DNA of 64,000 nt, taken from NCBI RefSeq assembly GCF_008370325.1, contig NZ_VNIP01000001.1, forward strand, positions 248,001 through 312,000, read 5' to 3'. The translations under genes were made by a program, and so were the position numbers. A model generated the notes under the pieces. That model was given only the letters and a program-made list of their open reading frames with translations, was not told the DNA's origin and ran no database searches. This stretch comes from Martinezella tropici (GTDB lineage: Bacteria; Pseudomonadota; Alphaproteobacteria; Rhizobiales; Rhizobiaceae). Below, piece by piece: positions 17,795-26,075 of the stretch (positions are counted from its first letter, which is position 1; every line of letters begins with the position of its first letter).

Positions 17795-19309
17795 TTATTC
17801 GCCTCGCGGATAGCGCTGGTTCTCCTCCAGCACGTTGAGGTCCATGTGGTTGCGCATGTAGCGCTCGGACGCCTTCTGCAGCGGCTGATAGTCCCATGGA
17901 TAATAGGCGCCGTTGCGCAAGGCCGTGTAGACCACCCATCGCCGTGCCTGGCTTTCCCGCACGGCAGCATCGAAGTTTGCAAGGTTCCAGCGCTCCATGG
18001 CCTGCGCCGTCAGCCGGCTCAGCGTTTCGGCGTGGGCTGGGTTGCCGGCCAGGTTGGTCAGCTCCTTCGGGTCCGCGTCGATGTCGAAGAGCATGGGCGG
18101 GTCTTTCTCGCAAAGGGTCAGCTTGTAGCGGCCGTCGCGCAGGCCCACGAGCGGCGCTTCGGAGCCTTCCGCGGCATATTCCATCGGCACGGGGCTGCGG
18201 CTTCCGGTGTCGAGAGCGAGCGGCGTCAAGTCTTCGCCATCGGTCCAGCGGCGAAGCGATGCGATGTCGATGCCGGCAAGGGCCGCCAGCGTCGGGGTCA
18301 CGTCGAGCGTCGAAACCGGCTGGTCGATCCGCTTCGGTTGCCAGCCGGGGGCCGATATCATCAGCGGCACGCGGGCCGAGCCTTCGAAGAAGTTCATCTT
18401 GAACCAGAGGCCGCGCTCGCCGAGCATGTCGCCATGGTCCGAGACGAAGAGGATGATGGTGTTGTCGGCCATACGGCCGCGCTCGAGCGTTTCCAGAATC
18501 TCGCCGATCTTCTCGTCGACATAGGAAATATTGGCGAAATAGCCGCGACGCGCCCGGCGGATCTGTTCGGGCGTGATATCGAAGGCGGTGTGATCGCACG
18601 CCTTCATCAGCCGCTGCGAATGCGGGTCCTGCTGCTCGAAGGGGATTTCGCCGATTTCGGGGTCGAGCGCCGGGCAATCCTCATAGAGATCCCAGAAGCG
18701 GCGACGTGCGACGTAAGGATCATGCGGATGCGTGAAGCTGACGGTCAGGCACCAGGGCCGCTCGTCTTGTCTGCGTGAGAGATCGTAGAGCTTGCGGTTC
18801 GCGTGATAGGCAACCTCATCATCATATTCCATCTGGTTGGTGATCTCGGCCGTGCCGGCTCCGGTCACCGAGCCGAGATTGTGATACCACCAGTCGATGC
18901 GCTCGCCGGGCTTGGTATAATCAGGCGTCCAGCCGAAATCGGCGGGGTAGATATCGGTCGTCAGCCGCTCCTCGAAGCCATGCATCTGGTCCGGGCCGAC
19001 GAAATGCATCTTGCCCGACAGCGCCGTCTGGTAGCCGGCGGCGCGCAGGTGATGGGCGAAGGTCGGGATGTCGGAGCAGAATTCGGCGGCATTGTCGTAG
19101 ACGCGGGTGCGGCTCGGCAATTGTCCGGACATGAAGGAGGCCCGCGCCGGTGCGCAGAGCGGGCTCGCCGTATAGCTGTTGGCAAAGCGTACGGAGCGCT
19201 TCGCCAGGGCCTTCAGGACCGGCGCGTGCAGGAACTCGGCCGGGCCGTCTGGGAAGAACGTCCCGTTGAACTGATCGACCATAAGGATGAGGATATTCGG
19301 GCGGGACAT
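17795..19309 (-). CDS. betC: Choline-sulfatase
   Basis: BetC hydrolyses choline-O-sulfate to choline and sulfate, feeding glycine-betaine synthesis and sulfur supply. The 504-residue type I sulfatase begins NILILMVDQFNGTFFPDG (metal Asp) and has the formylglycine motif SPLCAPARASFMSGQ (Cys-x-Pro-x-Arg). TALSGKMHFVGPDQMHGF, FVSDHGDMLGERGLWFKMNF and the C-terminal RRWVVYTALRNGAYYPWDYQ are characteristic of choline-sulfatase. The start at 19309 matches the family; upstream in-frame sequence lacks sulfatase homology. No transporter or betABI gene is adjacent. A divergent LysR gene is its probable regulator. Confidence 0.94.
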   Translation of the reverse strand: MSRPNILILMVDQFNGTFFPDGPAEFLHAPVLKALAKRSVRFANSYTASPLCAPARASFMSGQLPSRTRVYDNAAEFCSDIPTFAHHLRAAGYQTALSGKMHFVGPDQMHGFEERLTTDIYPADFGWTPDYTKPGERIDWWYHNLGSVTGAGTAEITNQMEYDDEVAYHANRKLYDLSRRQDERPWCLTVSFTHPHDPYVARRRFWDLYEDCPALDPEIGEIPFEQQDPHSQRLMKACDHTAFDITPEQIRRARRGYFANISYVDEKIGEILETLERGRMADNTIILFVSDHGDMLGERGLWFKMNFFEGSARVPLMISAPGWQPKRIDQPVSTLDVTPTLAALAGIDIASLRRWTDGEDLTPLALDTGSRSPVPMEYAAEGSEAPLVGLRDGRYKLTLCEKDPPMLFDIDADPKELTNLAGNPAHAETLSRLTAQAMERWNLANFDAAVRESQARRWVVYTALRNGAYYPWDYQPLQKASERYMRNHMDLNVLEENQRYPRGE

Positions 19310-19329
19310 GCTGGTGTCTTTCTCGGAAA

Positions 19330-19461
19330 TCAGAGGCCGATGGCGGCTTTGACGGCCTCGAGGCCAGGCTTGCCGTCGATAGTGGTGACGCCGGCAAGCC
19401 AGGGCGTCAAGGCGTATAGAAGCGCGCCGGCCGTCAGCAGACTCATTGCAGACATGCACAT
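19330..19461 (-). CDS. Possible 43-residue membrane micro-protein upstream of betC
   Basis: A 44-codon frame ends 20 bases before the betC start. It has a GAGGGAA site about nine bases upstream and encodes a hydrophobic N-terminal segment (MSAMSLLTAGALLYALTPWL) followed by a short polar tail (TTIDGKPGLEAVKAAIGL). It lies in the leader of betC, so it could be a small membrane protein, a remnant of a longer transporter gene or a coupled leader peptide. No family was recognised, and it was called because of the ribosome site and the fit to the gap. Confidence 0.4.
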   Translation of the reverse strand: MCMSAMSLLTAGALLYALTPWLAGVTTIDGKPGLEAVKAAIGL

Positions 19462-19560
19462 GACGATGGTTCCCTCTTGTTATTGGATTATTTTATTGAA
19501 CATCAGTAGAGTTCCTCCTGTGAAGCAGGCATTTTTCAATGGATGCCAAAAGGAAATTTT

Positions 19561-20469
19561 ATGGCTGAACGTTTGGTCGATCTTGGCTGGCTGCGGATAT
19601 TCCTGGAAGTAGGCCGCTCCGGCAGCCTGTCCGCCGCTGCCTCGGCGCTTGGCCTGACGCAACCGGCCGTCAGCTATCAGATCCGCCGCATCGAGGAGCA
19701 AATGGGCGTCGCTCTGTTTCGCCGCCAGCATCGCGGCGTCGAGCTCTCGCCGGAGGGCCGGCGCCTGTTCGAGATCGTTGAAAAGTCGGTCGGCAGCGTC
19801 GACAATCTGGTGCGCAGTTTCCGCGCCGAGGCGGAGCGGCCATCCGTTCGCCTGCGGACCGACTACGCCTTTTCCGCGCTCTGGCTCATTCCCCGCATGC
19901 ATGCGTTCCGGCTGCTTCATCCCGAAGTGGATATCCAGATCGTCGCCACGCAGCGGCTGGATCGCGGCGGGCCGGAGAGCGGCGATATCGCCGTCTTCTT
20001 CGGAACGCGCAGCGAATTCGGCCCCGCTGCCACGCTCCTTCTGCCGGAGAAGGTCATACCGATCTGCACCAAGGGTTTTGCAGAACGTCACGGCCCGTTC
20101 ACCGATCCCTCGCAGCTTGCGGGCACCACCCTCGTCCATCTCGATTCGGAGATGCCGTCGCCATGGTTCGACTGGGAGAGCTATCTTTCCGCCTTCGGTA
20201 TCGCTCGGGATGCCTATGCCGGTCGCGGCGATCTGCGCTTCAATACATACTCGCTCGTCGTGCAGGCCGCGCTTAGCGAGCAGGGCGTGGCAATCGGCTG
20301 GATCGGTCTTGTCGATTCGCTGCTGGCCGCCCGGACGCTAGTGACGGCCGGCCCCGTGCTGGAAGCGCCTGCCCGGGGCTATTGGCTGCTGCCGCCATCG
20401 ACGCCGAATCCGCATGCCGAGCAACTGGCGCAATGGCTGCTCGCCGAGGCGGCCGCCGGACAATCATGA
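19561..20469 (+). CDS. LysR-family regulator, probable choline-sulfate regulator
   Basis: A 302-residue LysR-type regulator with the N-terminal winged HTH (WLRIFLEVGRSGSLSAAASA, LGLTQPAVSYQIRRIEEQMG) and a C-terminal effector domain that reads like the GcvA/AmpR branch (LRTDYAFSALWLIPRMHAFR). It is divergent from betC, the arrangement seen for choline-sulfate-responsive regulators, so it probably controls betC. AAAAGGAAA five to seven bases upstream favours the ATG at 19561 over one six codons earlier. Confidence 0.88.
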   Translation: MAERLVDLGWLRIFLEVGRSGSLSAAASALGLTQPAVSYQIRRIEEQMGVALFRRQHRGVELSPEGRRLFEIVEKSVGSVDNLVRSFRAEAERPSVRLRTDYAFSALWLIPRMHAFRLLHPEVDIQIVATQRLDRGGPESGDIAVFFGTRSEFGPAATLLLPEKVIPICTKGFAERHGPFTDPSQLAGTTLVHLDSEMPSPWFDWESYLSAFGIARDAYAGRGDLRFNTYSLVVQAALSEQGVAIGWIGLVDSLLAARTLVTAGPVLEAPARGYWLLPPSTPNPHAEQLAQWLLAEAAAGQS

Positions 20470-20470
20470 T

Positions 20471-21847
20471 CTATTCCGCCGTGAGATCGGCAAGAAACGT
20501 CTCGCACCAATGTGATACGTCATTCTCAAGCAGATAATCCATCATGCCGCGCCAGCGTTCCTGTCGCTCCTGCAATGGCATGTTGATGCCGCGCGCCAGC
20601 GCATTGGCGGTGCCGTCGACGTCATAGGGATTGACCAGCAAGGCGCCCTTCAGCTTGCGTGCCGCCCCGGCAAAGCGCGAGAGTACGAGCACGCCCGGGT
20701 TTTCCGGATCCTGCGCGGCGACATATTCCTTGGCGACGAGGTTCATGCCGTCGCGCAGCGGCGTCACCAGCCCGACCTTGGCAAGCCGGTAGAGGCCCGC
20801 CAGTATCGGGCGGCTGATCGAACGGTTGATATAGCGGATCGGCACCCAGTCGACCGTGCCGATCGCGCCGTTGACCCGGCCGGCCTGCTCGGCAACCGCA
20901 TGCTGCATCGCCTCGTATTCCGGCACTTCGGAACGCGATTTCGGCGTGATCTGCAGATAGGTGACGCTGCGCTGGTGGGCGGGGTTGTTGGTGATGAAGC
21001 GTTCGAAGGCGTCGATGCGCTGCGTGATGCCCTTGGAATAGTCGAGCCGGTCGACGCCGAGGATCAGGTCGCGGCCTTCGATGCTTTGACGCACTTTCTG
21101 CACCATACTGTGCGACGCGGCCTTGCGGGCGAATTCGGCAAAGCCTGCCGTCTCGATACCGATCGAATAGGCACCACCGCGAAAATCATGGCCATGGGCA
21201 CTGAAATGGCCAGGGCTTTTCTCGATGCCCATGCCTTCGCGCTTCAGGCAGCCCGCAAAGTTCTCGAGATCATGGTCCGTCTGGAAGCCGAGCAGGTCGT
21301 AGGAGGAGAGGCCTCGCATGATCTCCTCATGCACCGGCATGGCGAGCACGACGTCTGCCGGCGGCCAGGGAATATGCAGGAAGAAGCCGATACGGTTCTT
21401 CAAGCCCATCTGCCGCAGCTCCGCCGCCAATGGAATGAGGTGATAGTCGTGAACCCAGATAATGTCGTTGGGTTCGATCAGGGGTGCAAGACGATGGGCA
21501 AAGAAGCGGTTGACGCGGAAATAGCCGGTCATTTCCTTGCGGGCATATTCGGCGAGATCGAGCCGGTAATGGCAGATCGGCCAGAGCACACGGTTGGCAA
21601 AGCCTTGATAATATTCCTCGACATCGGTCTGGGTTAGATCGGTCAGCGCATAAGTGATGTTGCCGTCCTGCGTCATCTGCAGCGGCTCGGGCTCGATGTC
21701 GCCGCTCGATTTTCCGGACCAGCCCATCCAGATGCCGCCGCGCTCGGCAAGGGCTGCCTGCAACGCCACGGCAAGGCCGCCCGCTGCTGCCGCACCCTTG
21801 TGATCGGGCACGGAAACGCGGTTGGAAACAATGATGAGTCGACTCAC
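20471..21847 (-). CDS. otsA: Alpha,alpha-trehalose-phosphate synthase (UDP-forming)
   Basis: OtsA transfers glucose from UDP-glucose to glucose-6-phosphate, making trehalose-6-phosphate. The 458-residue GT20 enzyme shows IIVSNRVSVPD, AAAAGGLAVALQAAL (the glucose-phosphate loop), the WPICHYR motif, WVHDYHLIPLAAELRQMG (active-site His), GVDRLDYSKGITQRIDAFE and the donor-binding PLRDGMNLVAKEYVAAQ. The start codon is GTG, preceded by AAGGAAG. It lies downstream of otsB on the same strand, with a palindromic repeat (21875-21918) between them. Confidence 0.96.
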   Translation of the reverse strand: MSRLIIVSNRVSVPDHKGAAAAGGLAVALQAALAERGGIWMGWSGKSSGDIEPEPLQMTQDGNITYALTDLTQTDVEEYYQGFANRVLWPICHYRLDLAEYARKEMTGYFRVNRFFAHRLAPLIEPNDIIWVHDYHLIPLAAELRQMGLKNRIGFFLHIPWPPADVVLAMPVHEEIMRGLSSYDLLGFQTDHDLENFAGCLKREGMGIEKSPGHFSAHGHDFRGGAYSIGIETAGFAEFARKAASHSMVQKVRQSIEGRDLILGVDRLDYSKGITQRIDAFERFITNNPAHQRSVTYLQITPKSRSEVPEYEAMQHAVAEQAGRVNGAIGTVDWVPIRYINRSISRPILAGLYRLAKVGLVTPLRDGMNLVAKEYVAAQDPENPGVLVLSRFAGAARKLKGALLVNPYDVDGTANALARGINMPLQERQERWRGMMDYLLENDVSHWCETFLADLTAE

Positions 21848-21874
21848 GAATTCTTCCTTTCGAGAAGGCTAAAG

Positions 21875-21918
21875 CAATTCCGGAAAAGTGCGCAGCGGTT
21901 TTCCGTTCGGAATTGCGG
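21875..21918. repeat. Short palindromic intergenic repeat, copy B
   Basis: CAATTCCGGAAAA, then GTGCGCAGCGG, then TTTTCCGTTCGGAATTG: a near-perfect hairpin in the otsB-otsA gap. It belongs to the same family as copies at 6474-6516 and 27852-27894. In the transcript it would form a stem between the two trehalose genes. Confidence 0.75.
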
Positions 21919-21957
21919 GAAAATTAGAAGCTGGAGGGCGCCGCAGTGATCGAGGGA

Positions 21958-22752
21958 TTACTTGACGAGCGTTCCCAACACGTCCCTTAAACGCGCAGGC
22001 GAGCCAATGGATGCACGTGCCAGCGTTTTTCCGTTGCCTTCGCCAACGCGTACGGATTGGCCGCCGAGACGGTTGGCAGCGGCAAACATCGTCTCGTCGG
22101 TCACGTCGTCGCCGATCGTCACCGGGCGGCGCCCTTCGAAGGGCGTTTCGGCAAGAAACGCCTCAACGGCATGTCCCTTGCTGGCGTGCGCCGGGCAGAT
22201 TTCGATCACCATCTTGCCGCGCTGCAGGTTCCAGTCGGGACCGGCTTCCTCCAGATGGCGTTGCATGGCTTCGCCGATCTCCATCTCGTATGTGGGTGCA
22301 TGCCGGAAATGAACCGCGACCGCAGCGCCCTTGTCCTCGACGATGGCGCCGGGCCAGGCTTGTGCCTCATATGCAATGGTCTGCTTCATCGCTTGGAAAG
22401 CCAGAGGAATATGCGCCCGCCGCAGCCGTCCGGCGGCATCGCGGCGCTCCGCGCCATGCAGGCCGGCGACGGGAAACCGGAAGGGCGCAAACAGCGGATC
22501 GACGAATTCGATGGCGCGGCCTGTGACCAAGGCGAGCGCGCCGCCAAGCTGACGGGAGAGGGCATGAAGCGTGCCGGGCAGATAGTCGGGCACGACGATC
22601 GCCTCCGGTCTTTCGGCAAGATCGAGCAAGGTTCCGTCGATATCGAGGAACAAGGCCCAGTCCTGCGGATACAATGAGAGTGCGGTAAGGGCCGGCTCGT
22701 TCAGCGGCCTTGGCTTGGCTTCACCCTGTTCGGGCTGTTCCTGAGAAGACAT
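21958..22752 (-). CDS. otsB: Trehalose-6-phosphate phosphatase
   Basis: OtsB removes phosphate from trehalose-6-phosphate to yield trehalose, an osmo- and desiccation protectant. The 264-residue HAD-type phosphatase shows motif I ALFLDIDGTLLDLAERP (nucleophilic Asp), motif II LALVTGRAIEFVDPLF, GLHGAERRDAAGRLRR, motif III lysine in CPAHASKGHAVEAFL and motif IV TIGDDVTDETMF. The sequence before the ATG has no good ribosome site. The upstream leader holds a tandem 14-base duplication (TTGGCAAGGAAAAA, 22781-22810) and the terminator of the small gene at 22909-22983. Confidence 0.95.
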   Translation of the reverse strand: MSSQEQPEQGEAKPRPLNEPALTALSLYPQDWALFLDIDGTLLDLAERPEAIVVPDYLPGTLHALSRQLGGALALVTGRAIEFVDPLFAPFRFPVAGLHGAERRDAAGRLRRAHIPLAFQAMKQTIAYEAQAWPGAIVEDKGAAVAVHFRHAPTYEMEIGEAMQRHLEEAGPDWNLQRGKMVIEICPAHASKGHAVEAFLAETPFEGRRPVTIGDDVTDETMFAAANRLGGQSVRVGEGNGKTLARASIGSPARLRDVLGTLVK

Positions 22753-22820
22753 GCTGGGTTAGCTAAGGCGCTCTTCCCGTTTGGCAAGGAAAAATTGGCA
22801 AGGAAAAAAACGAACGGCTG

Positions 22821-22851
22821 AAAATCAAAAGGGGCCGCCTTGAGCGACCCC
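22821..22851 (-). terminator. Intrinsic terminator after the 24-codon gene
   Basis: On the minus strand GGGGTCGC-TCAAG-GCGGCCCC forms an 8-bp stem with one G-U pair, followed by TTTTGATTTT. It lies 58 bases after the small gene's stop and 69 bases before the otsB start, so it would end the small transcript or attenuate read-through into otsB. Confidence 0.7.
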
Positions 22852-22908
22852 CCATGAGCTTTGGCCCGTAACTGGCCTGAAGCGGCGAACGCTTCGGGAA
22901 GGTGTTGG

Positions 22909-22983
22909 TCAGAGCGAGGGCTGCCTCGCAACGTTCACAACCATTTCCATGCCGTATACAAAGACCGAAATCTCACTAGACAT
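22909..22983 (-). CDS. Unannotated 24-residue small protein or leader peptide with near-perfect Shine-Dalgarno
   Basis: A 25-codon frame (MSSEISVFVYGMEMVVNVAR followed by QPSL) starts at 22983. It is preceded by GAAAGGAAGGTGATCC, almost a full complement of the 16S rRNA 3' end (consensus AGAAAGGAGGTGATCC, one base different at the core). It is followed by an intrinsic terminator. The peptide is hydrophobic and valine-rich and has no run of one amino acid typical of amino-acid attenuators. It lies upstream of otsB on the same strand. A small membrane-associated protein or a translated leader is plausible; the function is unknown and the call rests on the ribosome site and terminator. Confidence 0.6.
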   Translation of the reverse strand: MSSEISVFVYGMEMVVNVARQPSL

Positions 22984-23317
22984 TGGATCACCTTCCTTTC
23001 GTTACGTTTCAGACAAGCTCAACGTAGCTCAAATTTGACCTGATGCAAGAGGCACAATCTCTGAGAGCTTCACACTTATTGTCGCATTGAAATACCTATG
23101 CTCGCTGCATCCTCGCGAAAAGCCCTATGACATCGGGCTTCACGAAGAAAATGTTTCGATGCTGAATGTGATCGGACGAAGCGTCGAATATCTGTCATCT
23201 TGCGCCGCAGACGACGGAAAATTAAGACTTTATTACCCATTCCGCATAAACAATCGTCCAAGATTTGCCATTCTCCCGCGGGACAGGAACACAGCGGGAA
23301 TCGGAGTATAAAGACGC
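22984..23317. other. Intergenic region between the small gene and the amidotransferase gene
   Basis: 334 AT-richer bases. They should hold the minus-strand promoter for the small gene and the plus-strand promoter for the amidotransferase. A hairpin AAGCCC-GGGCTT lies near 23121-23141 without a T tract. A 74-codon frame starting with TTG at 23087 shows no family features and no clear ribosome site, so no gene is called. Confidence 0.5.
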
Positions 23318-24133
23318 ATGTGTCGCTGGGCAGCCTATCGTGGAGACCCCCTCTATCTGGAGGAGCTGGTATCTTCGCCCGCCCACTCCCTGATCGAACA
23401 ATCCCATTGCGCCACGCGCGCCAAGACCGCGACCAACGGGGACGGTTTCGGCATCGCCTGGTATGGCGATCGGCCGGAGCCTGGCCGCTACCGCGATATC
23501 CTGCCGGCCTGGTCCGATTGTAATCTCAAGAGCCTGGCGCGGCAGATCCGCTCGCCGCTCTTCCTCGCCCATGTCCGCGCGGCCACCGGCGGCGGCACGC
23601 GGCGCGACAATTGCCATCCCTTCGTCTTCGAGAATTGGTCGTTCCAGCATAATGGCCAGATTTCCAATTTCGATCGCCTGCGCCGCCCGATGGAGGCCAT
23701 GCTCGACGACCGGCTGTTTAATGCCCGCAGCGGCACGACCGATTCCGAGCTTCTATTCCTGCTGGCGATGCAGTTCGGCCTGGCGACAAATCCGACTGCG
23801 GCGATCGCTCAGACCATCGGTTTCGTCGAAGGGCTGTCGCTGCATTTGACCGGTTCGGCGCTGGTGCGCTTCACATCAGCCTTTTCCGACGGCAAGTCGC
23901 TCTACGCCATCCGCTATGCCACCGACCGCAAGGCGCCGACGCTCTACGCCTCGCCCGTCGGCTTGGGGTACTGCCTCGTTTCCGAGCCGTTGAATGACGA
24001 TGTCGATGCCTGGCGTGAGATCCCGGACGGCAGCGCCGTCATGATCGACGATACCGGCGTCCATGTCACGCCCTTCCAGCCGAAAGAGCGCGCGCCCGCC
24101 GAGCGACTACCGGCAGCCGCTATCCCTGCCTGA
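23318..24133 (+). CDS. Class II glutamine amidotransferase (YafJ/EgtC-like)
   Basis: A 271-residue N-terminal-nucleophile amidotransferase. Cys2 (MCRWAAYRGDP) is the catalytic nucleophile once Met is removed. NGDGFGIAWYGD, LFLAHVRAATGG, NCHPFVFENWSFQHNGQISN and SGTTDSELLFLL are the glutamine-binding and structural motifs of this group. No synthetase domain is fused; standalone copies resemble EgtC, which hydrolyses gamma-glutamyl-hercynylcysteine sulfoxide, or YafJ of unknown role. The other ergothioneine biosynthesis genes are absent. Its end overlaps the convergent coaBC end by 14 bases. Confidence 0.9.
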   Translation: MCRWAAYRGDPLYLEELVSSPAHSLIEQSHCATRAKTATNGDGFGIAWYGDRPEPGRYRDILPAWSDCNLKSLARQIRSPLFLAHVRAATGGGTRRDNCHPFVFENWSFQHNGQISNFDRLRRPMEAMLDDRLFNARSGTTDSELLFLLAMQFGLATNPTAAIAQTIGFVEGLSLHLTGSALVRFTSAFSDGKSLYAIRYATDRKAPTLYASPVGLGYCLVSEPLNDDVDAWREIPDGSAVMIDDTGVHVTPFQPKERAPAERLPAAAIPA

Positions 24134-25331
24134 ATTGCGCTGATATCAGTGCTGCGAGCCGTGTGGCCACTTCGTCCTTATCGAGATCGGGCCACTGCTC
24201 TACGCCGTCGTGACTGATAATCGTCACGCGGTTTCTTGTGCCGCCCATGATGCCGGTCGCGGGTGAGACATCGTTGGCGACGATGAAATCGGCGCCCTTG
24301 CGCTCCAGCTTCGCGCGGGCATTGCTCTCGACATCCTGCGTTTCGGCGGCAAAACCGATGACGAGTTTCGGCCGCTGCGTATGGTGGCCGACGGTTTTCA
24401 ATATGTCGGGGTTTTCCGTGAGCGCCAGCGTTGGGATCGACTCGCCCGGATGTTTCTTGATCTTCTGGTCCGATGCGGAGGCGACGCGCCAGTCCGCGAC
24501 CGCTGCCACCATCACGGCGATATCAGCCGGAAGGGCCGTAAGCACCGCGTCGCGCATTTCGTCCGCCCGTTCGACATGGATGACATGGAGGCCGACCGGA
24601 TCGGGTATGGTCACCGGGCCGGAAACCAGAGTGACGTCGGCGCCGAGTGCCGCAAGGGCGGCCGCGATGGCATGGCCCTGCCGGCCGGACGAGCGGTTGG
24701 CGATGTAGCGCACGGGGTCGATCGGCTCATGCGTTGGGCCGGAGGTGACGACCGCCTTCTTGCCGGCGAGCGGCTTGGCGCCGTCATCCAGCCGTCTCTC
24801 GGCCGCCGCGACGATATCGAGCGGTTCCGCCATCCGCCCCGCGCCGCTCTCGCCGCTCTCGGCCATTTCACCCGTCATCGGCCCGACGAAGGTGATACCG
24901 TCCCTGCGCAGCGTCTCAACGTTGCGCTTGGTTGCCGGATGCGCCCACATCTTCGGGTTCATGGCGGGGGCTGCGAGCACAGGCCGGTCTGTGGCAAGCA
25001 ATATGGTCGAGGCGAGATCGTCCGCCAGCCCGTTGGCCATCTTGGCGAGCAGATCGGCAGTCGCGGGCGCGATCAGCACGAGGTCGCAGTCGCGCGCCAG
25101 CCTTATATGGCCGACATCCTGTTCATCCTGACGCGAAAACAGATCGGTGAAGACGTGATCGGCGGCAAGCGCGCCGGCGGCAAGCGGCGTGATGAACTCC
25201 TGTGCGCCCGATGTCATGACGGGCCGCACACTTGCGCCGCGCTCGCGCAGCCGGCGAATGAGATCGAGGCTCTTATAGGCCGCGATGCCACCGGAGATAA
25301 TGAGAAGGATGCGCTTTCCTGCGAGAACCAT
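24120..25331 (-). CDS. coaBC: Bifunctional phosphopantothenoylcysteine decarboxylase/phosphopantothenate-cysteine ligase
   Basis: CoaBC converts 4'-phosphopantothenate and cysteine to 4'-phosphopantetheine, two steps of coenzyme A synthesis. The 403-residue fusion has the FMN-binding decarboxylase domain first (LLIISGGIAAYKSLDLIRRL, the active-site His in DVGHIRLARDCDLVLIAPAT, PAMNPKMWAHPATKRN) and the ligase second (VVTSGPTHEPIDPVRYIANR, then SSGRQGHAIA, and VAAVADWRV). In several related genomes it directly follows ubiE-ubiB; here about 15 kb separate it from ubiB on the same strand. Confidence 0.95.
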   Translation of the reverse strand: MVLAGKRILLIISGGIAAYKSLDLIRRLRERGASVRPVMTSGAQEFITPLAAGALAADHVFTDLFSRQDEQDVGHIRLARDCDLVLIAPATADLLAKMANGLADDLASTILLATDRPVLAAPAMNPKMWAHPATKRNVETLRRDGITFVGPMTGEMAESGESGAGRMAEPLDIVAAAERRLDDGAKPLAGKKAVVTSGPTHEPIDPVRYIANRSSGRQGHAIAAALAALGADVTLVSGPVTIPDPVGLHVIHVERADEMRDAVLTALPADIAVMVAAVADWRVASASDQKIKKHPGESIPTLALTENPDILKTVGHHTQRPKLVIGFAAETQDVESNARAKLERKGADFIVANDVSPATGIMGGTRNRVTIISHDGVEQWPDLDKDEVATRLAALISAQFRQG

Positions 25332-25535
25332 GCCTGAACCCGTCGCCTGTTCTTTTGCTCACAAGCCTAAGCCTTTGGCGTGTCATAGGCAATCGCGGCA
25401 TTCCCTCAAGACGGTTTTAGGCCCCGCTTGCCTCCATTTCCGGCGGCTAATCACCTGGGCCTCACGCCCTTGTCATTTGCGAGCGCCTTCCGTCTCGACA
25501 AATCTGAACGCGTTAACGATCGAAGGAGTAACGCC

Positions 25536-25991
25536 TTGAAACTGATGAAAGTCGCGATGATCGCCCTGCCAATCATGGCTGCCGCCATGCCGGCCTTTGC
25601 CGAACGTGCCTATTCGCCGCAAGAGCTGAAGAACAAGGAGATCGTTTTGGAGTTCTACCAAAAAGCGCTGAACGACAAGGATTTCGACGCGGCTTCCAAA
25701 TACCTAGGCAACTACATCCAACACAATCCTCTTGCCGCCGATGGTCCGGAGGGCCTGCGCGGCTTCATCGACTACCTGAAGAAAAACTTTCCGCAGTCGA
25801 AGAGCGAGATCAAGCGCGTCATGGTCGATGGCGATTATGTGATCCTGCGCGTCCACGCCGTTCGCCAGCCCGGCGACCGCGGCAGCGCCATCGTCGACAT
25901 CTTCCGCGTCGAGGACAACAAGATCCAGGAACATTGGGATTCGGTGCAGCCGATCCCCGAGACGTCGAAGAACAATAATACGATGTTCTGA
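25536..25991 (+). CDS. Secreted SnoaL-like (NTF2-fold) protein
   Basis: A 151-residue protein with a signal peptide (about residues 1-22, ending AAAMPAFAE) and a SnoaL-like domain: KEIVLEFYQKALNDKDFDAA, YIQHNPLAADGPEGLRGFID, DYVILRVHAVRQPGDRGSAI and DIFRVEDNKIQEHWDSVQPI. This periplasmic group of polyketide-cyclase-like proteins has no assigned substrate. The start is a TTG at 25536 with GGAG about eight bases upstream; the ATG three codons later is too far from that site. A hairpin (26003-26031) follows. Confidence 0.8.
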   Translation: MKLMKVAMIALPIMAAAMPAFAERAYSPQELKNKEIVLEFYQKALNDKDFDAASKYLGNYIQHNPLAADGPEGLRGFIDYLKKNFPQSKSEIKRVMVDGDYVILRVHAVRQPGDRGSAIVDIFRVEDNKIQEHWDSVQPIPETSKNNNTMF

Positions 25992-26002
25992 GAGTGGGTT
26001 TT

Positions 26003-26031
26003 CAGGGAGGAGAAGGGCCTCTTCCTCCCTG
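26003..26031. terminator. Hairpin between convergent genes, possible bidirectional terminator
   Basis: CAGGGAGGA pairs perfectly with TCCTCCCTG across 11 bases, between the convergent SnoaL-like and SDR genes. There is no strong T tract, so efficiency is uncertain. Confidence 0.45.
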
Positions 26032-26075
26032 GGGCATCGCTCCGCAACCTCAGGCTTGCGGCGCGATGCTGGTGC

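Noticed and set aside
23087..23311. A 74-codon TTG-start frame before the amidotransferase gene
   Set aside because: No clear ribosome site and no family-like sequence.
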